A stretch of DNA of 64,000 nt from Pseudomonas sp. B21-040 (GCF_024748695.1 NZ_CP087176.1:5449501-5513500); one strand, 5' to 3'. Positions 1 through 10,659 are shown, numbered from the stretch's first letter. The notes: generated by a model not told the origin, from the letters alone. Numbers and translations are program-made.

Positions 1-724
1 GCAGCTCAGGTAGATCTTTCGCACAATAATTGCTGCCCAGATCCTTCAGCGCCCCGCACATGCCTTCCAGACGACCATCGACCGCCTGCAGGTGATCGAG
101 CAGCTGACCAATGGCACGCGCCACCGGGTCAGGCATGTCTTCGCTGAGGCCGTAGGCATCAAAACCAATCTTCTCGGCCATCGCCTTGCGCTTGGCATCT
201 TGCTCGACATCAGACTTGACGATGATTCGCCCCGGAATACCCACCACAGTGGCACCCGGCGGCACTTCCTTGGTCACGACAGCATTGGAGCCCACCTTGG
301 CCCCGGCACCGACAGTGAACGGACCTAACACCTTCGCGCCCGCCCCGACTACGACGCCATCACCCAAGGTCGGGTGACGCTTGCCCTTGTTCCAGCTAGT
401 GCCGCCCAGGGTCACGCCCTGATAAATAGTGACGTCATCGCCGATCTCGGCGGTTTCACCAATAACGATGCCCATCCCGTGATCAATAAAGAAGCGACGA
501 CCTACCTTGGCGCCCGGATGGATCTCGATCCCGGTCAACCAGCGACCGAAGTTCGATACCAGCCGCGCCAGCCACTTCAGTTCCGCGCGCCACAGCATCG
601 CGGACAAACGATGGATCCAGATGGCGTGCATGCCGGGGTAGCACGTCAGAACTTCAAAGGCGTTGCGCGCTGCCGGATCACGATGGAAAACGCTTTGGAT
701 ATCTTCACGCAAACGCTCGAACAT
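1..724 (-). CDS. cysE: Serine O-acetyltransferase, C-terminus cut by window edge
   Basis: The enzyme acetylates L-serine with acetyl-CoA to O-acetylserine, the first step of cysteine synthesis in the cytoplasm. The frame opens with [17 protein letters not shown] at 724 and stays open to base 1, giving 241 codons of a family member usually near 258 residues, so only the end is missing. The helical N-terminal domain is followed by left-handed beta-helix hexapeptide repeats around residues 85-165, with the [12 protein letters not shown] and [20 protein letters not shown] signatures. The stop codon lies outside the window. It sits 2 bases downstream of trmJ on the same strand, suggesting co-transcription. 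Confidence 0.95.
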   Translation of the reverse strand, partial: MFERLREDIQSVFHRDPAARNAFEVLTCYPGMHAIWIHRLSAMLWRAELKWLARLVSNFGRWLTGIEIHPGAKVGRRFFIDHGMGIVIGETAEIGDDVTIYQGVTLGGTSWNKGKRHPTLGDGVVVGAGAKVLGPFTVGAGAKVGSNAVVTKEVPPGATVVGIPGRIIVKSDVEQDAKRKAMAEKIGFDAYGLSEDMPDPVARAIGQLLDHLQAVDGRLEGMCGALKDLGSNYCAKDLPEL

Positions 725-726
725 TT

Positions 727-1497
727 TTAATCCTTCCGCTTTAGAAGCTCGCCACGGGCCGCTTTTTGGGTTTCCGTGAGGATGCCACGCAATATATTCA
801 TTTCTGCCCGGCTGACCGAGCTACGTCCGTACAACCGGCGCAGGCGCGCCATCAAGTGTCGCGGTTTTTCCGGATCGAGGAATTCGATGGCCACCAGGGT
901 TTGCTCCAGGTGCTCATAGAATCGCTCCAGCTCATCCATGGTCGCCAGCTCGCCACTTTTGGTGGACGCGACTTCTTCCTTCTCGACCTTGCTCGGCTGC
1001 CCTTGGGCCGCGAGCCAGGACATGCGCACTTCATAGCTCAACACCTGCACCGCCGCCCCCAGGTTCAGCGAACTGAACTCAGGGTCTGAGGGGATATGCA
1101 CGTGATAATGACATCGCTGCAGCTCTTCATTGGTCAGGCCGGAGTCTTCACGACCGAACACCAAAGCGATCTCGGCACCCTGCCCCGCCTCCTCCACCAC
1201 TTTCACACCGCATTCGCGGGGGTCGAGCAACGGCCAGGGGATGCGACGATCACGCGCGCTGGTACCGAGCACCAGATTGCAACCGACCAAGGCATCTTCC
1301 AAGGTGGCGACGACTTGCGCGCTTTCAAGGATATCCCCGGCACCGGACGCACGAGCGTCGGCTTCGTGATGCGGGAATAACCGGGGTTCGACCAGCACCA
1401 GCCGCGACAAGCCCATGTTCTTCATGGCACGCGCAGCCCCGCCGATGTTGCCGGGATGGCTGGTATTGACCAGGACGACACGAATGTTATGCAACAC
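727..1497 (-). CDS. trmJ: tRNA (cytidine/uridine-2'-O-)-methyltransferase TrmJ
   Basis: A SPOUT-class methyltransferase that uses S-adenosylmethionine to methylate the 2'-OH of position 32 in tRNA anticodon loops. The protein shows the SpoU signatures [19 protein letters not shown] near the start, [16 protein letters not shown] in the middle and [19 protein letters not shown], the knot-forming SAM site. The frame stays open to 1641, but that extension runs through the divergent suhB promoter. Homology begins at [11 protein letters not shown], so I take the GTG at 1497 (256 residues); a TTG at 1494 is also possible and neither has a strong ribosome site. It is divergent from suhB and upstream of cysE. 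Confidence 0.92.
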   Translation of the reverse strand: MLHNIRVVLVNTSHPGNIGGAARAMKNMGLSRLVLVEPRLFPHHEADARASGAGDILESAQVVATLEDALVGCNLVLGTSARDRRIPWPLLDPRECGVKVVEEAGQGAEIALVFGREDSGLTNEELQRCHYHVHIPSDPEFSSLNLGAAVQVLSYEVRMSWLAAQGQPSKVEKEEVASTKSGELATMDELERFYEHLEQTLVAIEFLDPEKPRHLMARLRRLYGRSSVSRAEMNILRGILTETQKAARGELLKRKD

Positions 1498-1579
1498 GGG
1501 AGGCGTTCTCGAACACAGAAATAGGGAGCCGAATCTTACAGTTCCTACTACCGTTAAGCTATGAAAGCGAACACCAACC

Positions 1580-1607
1580 TTCACCTGTAGAAAAGTTCTG
1601 ATAGAAT
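1580..1607 (+). promoter_or_regulatory. Putative sigma70 promoter of suhB
   Basis: TTCACC at 1580-1585 and TAGAAT at 1602-1607 are separated by 16 bases and lie 37 bases before the suhB start codon. The 146-base trmJ/suhB gap must hold promoters for both directions. Only the suhB one is recognisable by eye. Confidence 0.45.
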
Positions 1608-1643
1608 GCCCGGCTTTCTTTAACAACCTTAGGTGACACATCC

Positions 1644-2462
1644 ATGCAGCCCATGCTGAATATCGCGCTGCGCGCCGCCCGCAGCGCCAGTGAATTGATT
1701 TTCCGCTCCATCGAGCGCCTGGATACCATCAAGGTCGACGAAAAAGACGCCAAGGATTATGTATCCGAGGTGGATCGCGCCGCCGAACAGAAAATCATCG
1801 ATGCGCTGCGCAAGGCCTACCCAAACCACTCGATCCTGGGTGAAGAAACCGGCATGCACGCCGGCAACGGCATCGAAGGCGAAGAATACCTGTGGATCAT
1901 CGATCCGCTGGACGGCACCACCAACTTCCTGCGCGGCATTCCTCACTTCGCTGTCAGCATCGCCTGCAAATACCGCGGTCGCCTGGAACACGCTGTTGTT
2001 CTGGACCCGGTTCGCCAGGAAGAATTCACCGCCAGCCGTGGTCGCGGCGCTCAACTGAACGGTCGTCGCCTGCGCGTCAGCGGCCGCACCAGCCTGGAAG
2101 GCGCCCTGCTGGGTACCGGCTTCCCGTTCCGTGACGACCAGATGGACAACCTCGAGAACTACCTGGGCATGTTCCGCGCCCTGGTTGGCCAGACCGCTGG
2201 CATCCGTCGCGCTGGTTCGGCAAGCCTGGACCTGGCCTACGTGGCTGCCGGTCGTTTCGACGCGTTCTGGGAGTCGGGCCTGTCCGAGTGGGACATGGCT
2301 GCAGGTGCCCTGCTGATTCAAGAAGCTGGCGGCTTGATCAGCGACTTCACCGGCGGTCACGAATTCCTTGAAAAAGGCCACGTCGTTGCCGGTAACACCA
2401 AGTGCTTCAAAGCAGTACTGACGGCCATCCAGCCGCACCTGCCAGCCTCGCTGAAGCGCTAA
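1644..2462 (+). CDS. suhB: Inositol-1-monophosphatase SuhB
   Basis: A Mg2+/Li+-sensitive inositol monophosphatase family enzyme. In gamma-proteobacteria SuhB also joins the rRNA antitermination complex. All family metal motifs are visible: GEETG near residue 70, the signature WIIDPLDGTTNFLRG near residues 83-97, and the C-terminal WDMAAGALLIQEAGG. At 272 residues it has normal length. The ATG at 1644 follows an AGGTGA ribosome site and the family start MQPMLNIALRAAR. Its downstream terminator is interrupted by an insertion sequence, so readthrough into the element is possible. Confidence 0.96.
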   Translation: MQPMLNIALRAARSASELIFRSIERLDTIKVDEKDAKDYVSEVDRAAEQKIIDALRKAYPNHSILGEETGMHAGNGIEGEEYLWIIDPLDGTTNFLRGIPHFAVSIACKYRGRLEHAVVLDPVRQEEFTASRGRGAQLNGRRLRVSGRTSLEGALLGTGFPFRDDQMDNLENYLGMFRALVGQTAGIRRAGSASLDLAYVAAGRFDAFWESGLSEWDMAAGALLIQEAGGLISDFTGGHEFLEKGHVVAGNTKCFKAVLTAIQPHLPASLKR

Positions 2463-2474
2463 GCTTCCAGCGAC

Positions 2475-2490
2475 AAAAAAGCACCCTTCG
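2475..2490 (+). terminator. suhB terminator, left half, split by IS insertion
   Basis: Bases 2475-2486 (A-tract then GCACCC) and 4090-4102 (GGGTGC then a T-tract) are the two arms of one rho-independent hairpin. Between them lies the IS. Removing the element and one copy of TTCG restores GCACCC-TTCG-GGGTGC followed by T7, a textbook terminator with a UUCG loop. TTCG is present at both junctions (2487-2490 and 4086-4089), the pattern of a 4-bp target duplication. Confidence 0.85.
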
Positions 2491-2506
2491 CAGACTGTGT
2501 GAAAAC
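2491..2506 (+). repeat. IS left terminal inverted repeat
   Basis: CAGACTGTGTGAAAAC, the exact reverse complement of 4070-4085. The match stops at the next base inward. Confidence 0.9.
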
Positions 2507-2531
2507 CTAGCAATCTGCGCAAAGCTCAAAG

Positions 2532-2565
2532 AAAATGCTCCGTATCGAAAGATACGGAGCATTTT
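2532..2565 (+). promoter_or_regulatory. IS left-end hairpin covering the transposase ribosome site
   Basis: A perfect 15-bp stem (2532-2546 with 2551-2565) closed by a GAAA tetraloop, ending 5 bases before the transposase start codon. The only Shine-Dalgarno-like GGAG (2556-2559) lies inside the right arm. Transcripts entering from suhB would fold it and hide the ribosome site, a known way for IS elements to limit transposase made by readthrough. The structure is seen; the function is inferred. Confidence 0.6.
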
Positions 2566-2570
2566 TCGTT

Positions 2571-3989
2571 ATGGCTTACATCCAAGGTGAGTCCCGTAGC
2601 CAGACCAGTCTGTTCCCGGTCTCGCTGGAAGAACTGATCCCCGAGGATCATCTCGTTCGGGTTATTGACCTGTACGTCGCCAAGCTGGATCTGGTGCAAC
2701 TGGGCTTTGATAAAGCGCTGCCCAAAAGCACAGGTCGTCCTTCTTATGATCCTGCCGATCAGCTCAAGCTCTACCTCTATGGCTATTTTCAGCGGATTCG
2801 CTCATCGCGGCGTCTCGAAGCCGAGTGCCAGCGCAACATCGAAGTGATGTGGCTGATCAACCGGCTTAAGCCCGACTTCAAGACCATCGCCGACTTTCGC
2901 AAAAACAACAAATCCGCCTTTGTGGCGACGTGCGGTGCCTTCGTCCGGTTTTGCCGCATGGCCGGTCTGATCGCAGGAGACTTGGTGGCCATCGACGGCA
3001 GCAAGTTTCAGGCAGTCGCTTCCTCGCGGCGCCATATGAACCTCAAGCAACTCAAGCGTCAGGAAGAAAAACTGGATAAGCGCATCGCTCAGTATCTGGC
3101 CGAACTGGATGAGGCTGACAGGCTCGATGCGGGAGAGGTGATTGATCGCGGCGCGATCAAAACAGCACTGGTGCAGCTTAAAGTTCGCCAGCAGGACAAT
3201 CAGAGCTGCCAAGCGCTGATGAACTCGATGGGCCTGGAGCAGTTCAACACCCACGAAAGCGATGCCCGAATGATGCGCACGCCCAAGGGGCCGCGTGTGT
3301 CCTATAACGTGCAGAGCGCCGTGGATGCCAAGCATTGCCTGATTCTGCATCATGAGGTTACCCAGGATGGCGACGACCGCAAGCAACTCGAACCAATGGC
3401 TAAAGCCGCCAAAGAACAGCTGGAACAAGATGCCCTGACCGTGACTGCCGATGCCGGCTACTCCAACGGCCAGCAGTTTCAGGCCTGCGAGGAGGCTGCG
3501 ATTACCGTTTATGTGCCGCCCAACCGCTCGGTCAATCCTGGTGGTGAGGACTTTTTTGAGCGCAAAGACTTTATCTACGAAGCCGAACACGATCGTTATC
3601 AGTGCCCGGCAGGCAAGTGGTTAACGCTCAAACAGCGCCACAAGGGCGATCGGATCTATCAGGCAGATGTCAGCGACTGCGCCGCCTGCCCGCTCAAATC
3701 CCAATGCACTGGCGCTCAGCGCCGCTACGTCTCACGCCACGCCCATGAGGAAGCCTTTGAGCGAATGGAGCAACGAATGCTGGCCCATCCGCAGATGATG
3801 GCCAACCGAAGATCCATTGTTGAGCACCCCTTCGGCAACCTGAAGCAATGGCTGTTTGGCAATGCTCGCTTCCTGTTGCGTCAACTGGAGGGCGCGAGAG
3901 CGGAAATGGCCTTGGCAGTGAGTGCCTACAACCTAAAACGCGCAATTAGTGTGCTCGGGGCCCGCCAATTGATGGCGTTAATGGGCTGA
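2571..3989 (+). CDS. IS1182-family transposase
   Basis: A DDE transposase of 472 residues. The N-terminal DUF772-type region shows LFPVSLEELIPEDHLVRVID and LYLYGYFQRIRSSRRLE. The catalytic core has DLVAIDGSKF (first Asp, near residue 144), VTADAGYSNG (second Asp) and a late Glu region around RRSIVEHPFG. A cysteine-bearing insert, CAACPLKSQC, lies near residues 370-380. An earlier in-frame ATG at 2535 sits inside the left-end hairpin; the family start MAYIQGESRSQ favours 2571. No frameshift or stop is seen, so the protein is probably functional. Confidence 0.9.
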   Translation: MAYIQGESRSQTSLFPVSLEELIPEDHLVRVIDLYVAKLDLVQLGFDKALPKSTGRPSYDPADQLKLYLYGYFQRIRSSRRLEAECQRNIEVMWLINRLKPDFKTIADFRKNNKSAFVATCGAFVRFCRMAGLIAGDLVAIDGSKFQAVASSRRHMNLKQLKRQEEKLDKRIAQYLAELDEADRLDAGEVIDRGAIKTALVQLKVRQQDNQSCQALMNSMGLEQFNTHESDARMMRTPKGPRVSYNVQSAVDAKHCLILHHEVTQDGDDRKQLEPMAKAAKEQLEQDALTVTADAGYSNGQQFQACEEAAITVYVPPNRSVNPGGEDFFERKDFIYEAEHDRYQCPAGKWLTLKQRHKGDRIYQADVSDCAACPLKSQCTGAQRRYVSRHAHEEAFERMEQRMLAHPQMMANRRSIVEHPFGNLKQWLFGNARFLLRQLEGARAEMALAVSAYNLKRAISVLGARQLMALMG

Positions 3990-4020
3990 AAGGCTTTTTT
4001 CGCCTGTCGCCCGCACCAAA

Positions 4021-4051
4021 ACAAACGCCCCGAACAAGTCGGGGCGTTTGT
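4021..4051 (+). terminator. Terminator downstream of the transposase gene
   Basis: A 13-bp perfect stem, ACAAACGCCCCGA paired with TCGGGGCGTTTGT, with an ACAAG loop, inside the IS right end. It would end transposase transcripts before they reach the flank. Confidence 0.75.
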
Positions 4052-4069
4052 TGGGCCGGCCTTCAGCGC

Positions 4070-4085
4070 GTTTTCACACAGTCTG
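4070..4085 (-). repeat. IS right terminal inverted repeat
   Basis: GTTTTCACACAGTCTG, the exact inverted copy of 2491-2506. TTCG follows directly at 4086-4089. Confidence 0.9.
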
Positions 4086-4134
4086 TTCGGGGTGCTTTTT
4101 TTATGCCTGCGATTTGTGCATTCCCCTCACCCCC

Positions 4135-4226
4135 TGTAGGAGCCGGGCTTGCCCGCGATGGCGGTGTGTCAATCACCATGAATGGTGCAGGTGAAATCGC
4201 TATCGCGGGCAAGCCCGGCTCTTACA
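4135..4226. repeat. REPIN (paired inverted REP sequences)
   Basis: Two facing REP copies, TGTAGGAGCCGGGCTTGCCC at 4135 and its inverted partner ending CGGCTCTTACA at 4226, are separated by about 35 bases. This is the common Pseudomonas fluorescens REP core (GGGCTTGCCCGCGATGG). The rest of 4102-4313 holds no gene that I can support. Confidence 0.85.
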
Positions 4227-4262
4227 GGTTTACAGGTGTTCCCGCCGTCGTATTCCGGGCAC

Positions 4263-4290
4263 AAAAAAAAGCACCCCGAAGGGTGCTTCT
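4263..4290 (-). terminator. Terminator of the glycine-zipper gene
   Basis: The stem GCACCC/GGGTGC (4271-4276 and 4281-4286) with a CGAA loop is followed on the minus strand by a run of eight T. It lies 24 bases past the minus-strand gene ending at 4314. Confidence 0.8.
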
Positions 4291-4313
4291 TTTCCAATCT
4301 GTAACCTGAGTAT

Positions 4314-4862
4314 TCAGCGATTTTCTTCGTTCTGCGACAGGATCAGCTTGCCTTCCTTGTCGACCGGAATCTGGTTACCCGGATCACGATCCATCCGCAC
4401 CTTGCCTTCCTTGCCATCCAGCGAATACCGAACATCGTAGCCCACGACCTTGTCACTGATGTCATTCACGGTGTTACAGCGAGTTTGAGTCGTGGTGTAG
4501 GTATCACGCTCTTGCATGCCTTCCTGAACCTTGTTGCCCGCATAACCACCGCCGACAGCGCCTGCGACCGTAGCAATCTTCTTGCCGGTGCCGCCGCCGA
4601 TCTGGTTACCCAACAGACCGCCCGCCAACGCACCCACTACGGTACCGGCGATCTGATGCTGATCTTTGACCGGCGCTTGCCGAGTCACTGCGACATCCTT
4701 GCAAACTTCACGTGGCGTCTTGATCTGAGTCTTGACCGGCTCAACGGCGAGTACTTGCGCAAACTCAGGGCCGCTTTTAACCAAGCTGTAGGTGGCAACA
4801 GCACCCCCGGCAGTCACACCGACAGCACCCAATACCGCACCAACCAGCATCGACTTGTTCAC
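4314..4862 (-). CDS. Glycine zipper 2TM-domain envelope protein
   Basis: A 182-residue protein with an N-terminal hydrophobic segment (MLVGAVLGAVGVTAGGAVA) acting as signal or anchor. A Gly-zipper block follows near residues 70-112 (GTVVGALAGGLLGNQIGGGTG, then AGAVGGGYAGNKVQ), the pattern of the SlyB/17-kDa antigen group. The C-terminal 65 residues are polar and end KLILSQNEENR. There is no lipobox Cys near the N-terminus, so it is not an evident lipoprotein. It is a single gene with its own terminator, downstream of secF on the same strand. The exact role is unknown; an envelope stress or integrity function is the usual guess. Confidence 0.8.
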   Translation of the reverse strand: MNKSMLVGAVLGAVGVTAGGAVATYSLVKSGPEFAQVLAVEPVKTQIKTPREVCKDVAVTRQAPVKDQHQIAGTVVGALAGGLLGNQIGGGTGKKIATVAGAVGGGYAGNKVQEGMQERDTYTTTQTRCNTVNDISDKVVGYDVRYSLDGKEGKVRMDRDPGNQIPVDKEGKLILSQNEENR

Positions 4863-4924
4863 ATGAACCTCCTGACCATCACATGCGGGACAAACCCGCG
4901 CTTCTCCCAGCCTTGGAGCACAAA

Positions 4925-4954
4925 AAAAGGCGCGAGTTCAACTCGCGCCTTTTT
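4925..4954 (-). terminator. Terminator of the yajC-secD-secF operon
   Basis: A GC-rich inverted repeat, GGCGCGAG/CTCGCGCC, flanked by A and T tracts so that it can work in both directions. It lies 30 bases past the secF stop codon. Confidence 0.8.
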
Positions 4955-4983
4955 GGGCTAACTACCGGGAAATGCGATGGCCG

Positions 4984-5898
4984 TTATGGACGGTCGTCGA
5001 CTTCCTTCTCGGTATTGGCCGGTGGAATCAGGTCTTCAGTGCTCAGGTTCAGCCAGATCAGCACCACGTTAGCGATGTAGATCGACGAGTAAGTACCCGC
5101 CAGAACACCGACGAACAGCGCAATGGAGAAGCCGAACAGGTTGTCACCGCCGAAGAACAGCAGGGCCGCAATCGCCAGCAACGTGGAGATCGAAGTCGCC
5201 ATGGTCCGCAGCAGGGTTTGCGTGGTCGAGATGTTGATGTTCTCGATCAGACTGGCCTTGCGCAGTACCCGGAAGTTCTCACGAACCCGGTCGAATACCA
5301 CGATGGTGTCGTTGAGCGAGTAACCGATGATCGCCAGTACCGCCGCCAGCACCGTCAGATCGAAGGTGATCTGGAAGAACGACAGGATACCGATGGTCAC
5401 GATCACGTCGTGGATCAACGAAACAATCGCACCGACCGCAAACTTCCACTGAAAGCGGAACGCCAGGTAGATCAGGATGCCGCCCAGCGCCATCAGCATG
5501 CCGAGGCCGCCCTGGTCGCGCAGCTCTTCACCCACCTGCGGGCCGACGAACTCGACGCGTTTGACCGTCGCCGGGTTGTCGCCGCCGACTTTCAGCAGCG
5601 CTTCTGCCACCTGGTGACCCAGTTGCGGATCTTCACCCGGCATACGCACCAGCAAGTCGGTAGTTGCACCGAAGCTTTGCACGATGGCTTCGTGATAACC
5701 CGATGCCACCAGTTGCTCACGCACCTTGGTGACGTCAGCTGGACGCTCGTAGGTCAGCTCAATGAGCGTACCGCCGGTGAAGTCCAGGCCCCAGTTCATG
5801 CCCTTATGGAAGACACTGAAAATGGCCAGCGCCGTAAGGAACAATGTGACGCCGAACGCAAAGTTGCGAACGCCCATGAAGTTGATTGTACGTAACAT
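4984..5898 (-). CDS. secF: Protein translocase subunit SecF
   Basis: An inner-membrane RND-superfamily partner of SecD that uses proton motive force to help proteins leave the SecYEG channel on the periplasmic side. The 304 residues show the SecF start RTINFMGVRN, a first membrane helix, the motif GLDFTGGTLIEL, a periplasmic domain, and a C-terminal five-helix block with GYSLNDTIVVFDRVREN near residue 200. secD ends 9 bases upstream on the same strand, so translation is probably coupled. Confidence 0.97.
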   Translation of the reverse strand: MLRTINFMGVRNFAFGVTLFLTALAIFSVFHKGMNWGLDFTGGTLIELTYERPADVTKVREQLVASGYHEAIVQSFGATTDLLVRMPGEDPQLGHQVAEALLKVGGDNPATVKRVEFVGPQVGEELRDQGGLGMLMALGGILIYLAFRFQWKFAVGAIVSLIHDVIVTIGILSFFQITFDLTVLAAVLAIIGYSLNDTIVVFDRVRENFRVLRKASLIENINISTTQTLLRTMATSISTLLAIAALLFFGGDNLFGFSIALFVGVLAGTYSSIYIANVVLIWLNLSTEDLIPPANTEKEVDDRP

Positions 5899-5907
5899 GG
5901 CAGCCCC

Positions 5908-7776
5908 TTAAATCCACAACTTCTTGAAGTCACGACCGCCGAAGATCAGGTTGACCATCGCGCGGGTCACCATGATGGCCGTGAACATCGAGGTAAAGAT
6001 CCCGAGGGACATGGTCACTGCGAAGCCTTTGACCGGGCCTGTGCCCATCGCAAAGAGAATCCCGCCGACCAACAAGGTTGTCAGGTTGGCGTCGAGAATC
6101 GCGGTGAATGCCCGGCCGAAGCCTTCGTTGATTGCCCGTTGTACGGTCATGCCCGCCGCGATCTCTTCACGTATCCGCGAGAAGATCAGTACGTTGGCGT
6201 CGACCGCCATACCCATGGTCAATACGATACCGGCGATACCCGGCAGGGTCAGCGTTGCACCCAGCAGCGACATCAAGGCCAGCAGCAGCACCATGTTCAC
6301 CGCCAGAGCGACGGTGGCGATGAGGCCAAAGAAGCGGTAGATGACCATGATGAACAGCGAGACAAACAGCATGCCCCACAGCGATGCATCAATACCTTTG
6401 GTAATGTTGTCGGCACCCAGGCTTGGACCAATGGTGCGCTCTTCAGCGAAGTACATCGGTGCAGCCAGACCACCGGCACGCAGCAGCAGCGCCAGTTCGG
6501 AAGACTCGCCCTGGCCGTTCAGGCCAGTGATGCGGAACTGAGCACCCAGCGGCGACTGGATGGTCGCCAGGCTGATGATCTTCTTCTCTTCCTTGAACGT
6601 CTGGACTGGCACGTCTTTCTCGACGCCGTTAACCATTTGCTTGACGTAAGTGGTCACCGGACGCTGCTCGATGAAGATCACCGCCATGCTGCGACCGACG
6701 TTGCTGCGAGTCGCACGACTCATCAGCTCGCCACCGTGGCCATCCAGACGGATGTTCACTTCTGGCGTGCCGTGCTCGCCGAAGCCAGCCTTGGCGTCAG
6801 TCACCTGGTCACCGGTGATGATCAGGCCACGCTCGATCTGTGCCGGCGGACGCTTGCCTTCACGGAACTCGAAAGTTTCAGAGGTAGCTTTCGAAGCACC
6901 CGGCTCAGCAGCCAGACGGAACTCAAGGTTGGCCGTCTTGCCGAGGATACGCTTGGCTTCTGCGGTGTCCTGGACGCCCGGCAGCTCAACCACGATGCGG
7001 TTGGCGCCCTGACGCTGGACGATCGGTTCGGCAACACCCAGCTCGTTGACGCGGTTACGTACCGTGGTCAAGTTCTGCTTGATGGAGTATTCGCGGATTT
7101 CCGCCAGCTTGGCTGGGGTCATCGCCAGACGCAGCACCGGTTGACCATTCAGGTCGGCCGGAACAATGTCGAAATCGTTGAAGTTCTTGCGGACCAGCGC
7201 ACGGGCCTCTTCGCGGGTTGCTTCATCAGTGAAGCCCAGCTGAATGGCACCGTTGAGTTGCGGCAGGCTGCGATAGCGCAGTTTTTCTTTACGCAACAGG
7301 CTCTTGACGTCGCCTTCGTACACTTTCAAACGTGCGTCGATTGCTTTGTCCATGTCCACTTCCAGCAGGAAGTGCACACCACCGGACAAGTCCAGACCCA
7401 GCTTCATCGGGTGCGCGCCCAGGCTGCGCAACCATTGCGGCGTGGTTTGTGCCAGGTTCAGTGCAACGACGTAGTCATCACCCAACGCCTTGCGCACGAC
7501 GTCTTTGGCAGGCAACTGATCTTCAGCCTTGGTCAGGCGAATCAGACCACCCTTGCCGTTCGCCGCCAGCGTGGCAGCCTTGACGTTGATCCCGGATTCC
7601 TTGAGCGCAGTGCTCACACGATCCAGATCAGCCTGATTGACGAGCAGCGCAGTACTTGCACCGCTGACCTGAATGGCCGGGTCATCAGGATATAGATTGG
7701 GAGCGGAATAAATCAGACCGACCGCCAGCACCGCCAGGATCAGAATGTATTTCCACAGAGGATATTTGTTCAGCAT
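5908..7776 (-). CDS. secD: Protein translocase subunit SecD
   Basis: A 622-residue inner-membrane subunit of the SecDF-YajC complex. It has an N-terminal helix (LWKYILILAVLAVGLIYSAPN), the motif LGLDLSGGVHFLLEVD near residue 125, a large periplasmic P1 region, and a C-terminal RND-type block with GMAVDANVLIFSRIREE. I start at the ATG at 7776 (MLNKYPLWKY); a GTG directly before it is also in frame. It is preceded by yajC and followed by secF, the usual order. Confidence 0.97.
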   Translation of the reverse strand: MLNKYPLWKYILILAVLAVGLIYSAPNLYPDDPAIQVSGASTALLVNQADLDRVSTALKESGINVKAATLAANGKGGLIRLTKAEDQLPAKDVVRKALGDDYVVALNLAQTTPQWLRSLGAHPMKLGLDLSGGVHFLLEVDMDKAIDARLKVYEGDVKSLLRKEKLRYRSLPQLNGAIQLGFTDEATREEARALVRKNFNDFDIVPADLNGQPVLRLAMTPAKLAEIREYSIKQNLTTVRNRVNELGVAEPIVQRQGANRIVVELPGVQDTAEAKRILGKTANLEFRLAAEPGASKATSETFEFREGKRPPAQIERGLIITGDQVTDAKAGFGEHGTPEVNIRLDGHGGELMSRATRSNVGRSMAVIFIEQRPVTTYVKQMVNGVEKDVPVQTFKEEKKIISLATIQSPLGAQFRITGLNGQGESSELALLLRAGGLAAPMYFAEERTIGPSLGADNITKGIDASLWGMLFVSLFIMVIYRFFGLIATVALAVNMVLLLALMSLLGATLTLPGIAGIVLTMGMAVDANVLIFSRIREEIAAGMTVQRAINEGFGRAFTAILDANLTTLLVGGILFAMGTGPVKGFAVTMSLGIFTSMFTAIMVTRAMVNLIFGGRDFKKLWI

Positions 7777-7796
7777 CACGCCGCCCGTTTATGACG

Positions 7797-7817
7797 CGGG
7801 GCGCCTTGCGCGCCCCG
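7797..7817. other. Hairpin between yajC and secD
   Basis: CGGGGCGC and GCGCCCCG pair across a CTTGC loop. There is no T-run, so it is more likely an mRNA stabilising or processing element than a terminator. Confidence 0.45.
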
Positions 7818-7840
7818 TCGATTGAATATGAAGTTGAAAC

Positions 7841-8176
7841 TTAGATCGCTTTCAGCGTGCCTTTTGGCAGCGTCGCGGCAATAGCGCCCTTCTGGAACTT
7901 CATTTCGACAGTGTCGGAAACTTCCAGAACAACGAAATCGTCTGCAACTTTAGTGATCTTGCCGGCGATACCGCCAGTGGTCACAACTTCGTCGCCTTTT
8001 TGCAGGCTGCTCAGCAGGTTCTTTTGTTCTTTGGCGCGCTTGGCCTGTGGACGCCAGATCATCAGGTAGAAGATGACCAGGAAACCGACCAGGAAAATCC
8101 ACTCAAAACCGCCACCCATAGGGCCCGCAGCAGGTGCAGCGGCGTCAGCCATGGCATTAGAGATAAAAAAGCTCAT
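7841..8176 (-). CDS. yajC: Sec accessory subunit YajC
   Basis: A 111-residue protein with one membrane helix (EWIFLVGFLVIFYLMIW) followed by the family motif RPQAKRAKEQKNLL and a small cytoplasmic beta-domain containing GDEVVTTGGIAGKI. It associates with SecDF in the inner membrane. The tgt-yajC-secD-secF order is the standard gamma-proteobacterial one. Confidence 0.96.
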   Translation of the reverse strand: MSFFISNAMADAAAPAAGPMGGGFEWIFLVGFLVIFYLMIWRPQAKRAKEQKNLLSSLQKGDEVVTTGGIAGKITKVADDFVVLEVSDTVEMKFQKGAIAATLPKGTLKAI

Positions 8177-8219
8177 TTAGCACTCCAGTTGCAAATGTTG
8201 AATCTTGGGGTCAGAAAAC

Positions 8220-10399
<2,180 letters not shown>

Positions 10400-10506
10400 G
10401 ATGGGGTTCGTCTAGCAGGGGCCGGAAGTCTAGCCGAAATAGTGAAAATTCTCTATGTACCTGATTGACCGACGGTAATCTCATCTCTATACTTCGCCGC
10501 CATTGA

Positions 10507-10591
10507 GCCCTGATGGCGGAATTGGTAGACGCGGCGGATTCAAAATCCGTTTTCGAAAGGAGTGGGAGTTCGAGTCTCCCTCGGGGCACCA
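10507..10591 (+). tRNA. tRNA-Leu (anticodon CAA)
   Basis: An 85-base gene including the encoded 3' CCA. The acceptor arm GCCCTGA pairs with TCGGGGC. The anticodon stem GCGGA/TCCGT carries the loop TTCAAAA, giving anticodon CAA for codon TTG. The long variable arm is typical of class II tRNAs, and the T loop is GTTCGAGTC. The gene is the integration target of the adjoining island: its 3' 17 bases plus CACCA reappear at 23224-23245. Confidence 0.97.
10569..10591 (+). repeat. attL: tRNA-Leu 3' end at the island's left border
   Basis: TTCGAGTCTCCCTCGGG (10569-10585) is identical to 23224-23240. Both copies continue into CACCA, the left copy with one extra G. An integrase gene starts 163 bases further on. 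Confidence 0.85.
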
Positions 10592-10636
10592 TTTGCAGTA
10601 CATAGACGACTACCAGCGTCTACTCAACACCCATAG

Positions 10637-10659
10637 AGCCCGCTAACTGCGGGCTTTTT
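10637..10659 (+). terminator. Terminator after tRNA-Leu, inside the island
   Basis: AGCCCGC/GCGGGCT stem with a TAACT loop and a T-run. It replaces the displaced native terminator now at 23254. Confidence 0.8.

Larger units (their letters stand above)
2491..4085 (+). mobile_element. IS1182-family insertion sequence, complete
   Basis: A 1595-bp element with perfect 16-bp terminal inverted repeats (2491-2506 and 4070-4085), one intact transposase gene, and flanking TTCG direct repeats. Size, single DDE transposase and end structure fit the IS1182 family. The gene is uninterrupted and the ends match exactly, which suggests a recent, possibly active copy. Family assignment rests on recognising the transposase sequence. 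Confidence 0.85.

Noticed and set aside
6139..7695. 518-codon plus-strand frame across secD
   Set aside because: Antisense shadow: the translation is His/Gln-rich and matches nothing, while secD motifs are clear on the minus strand.
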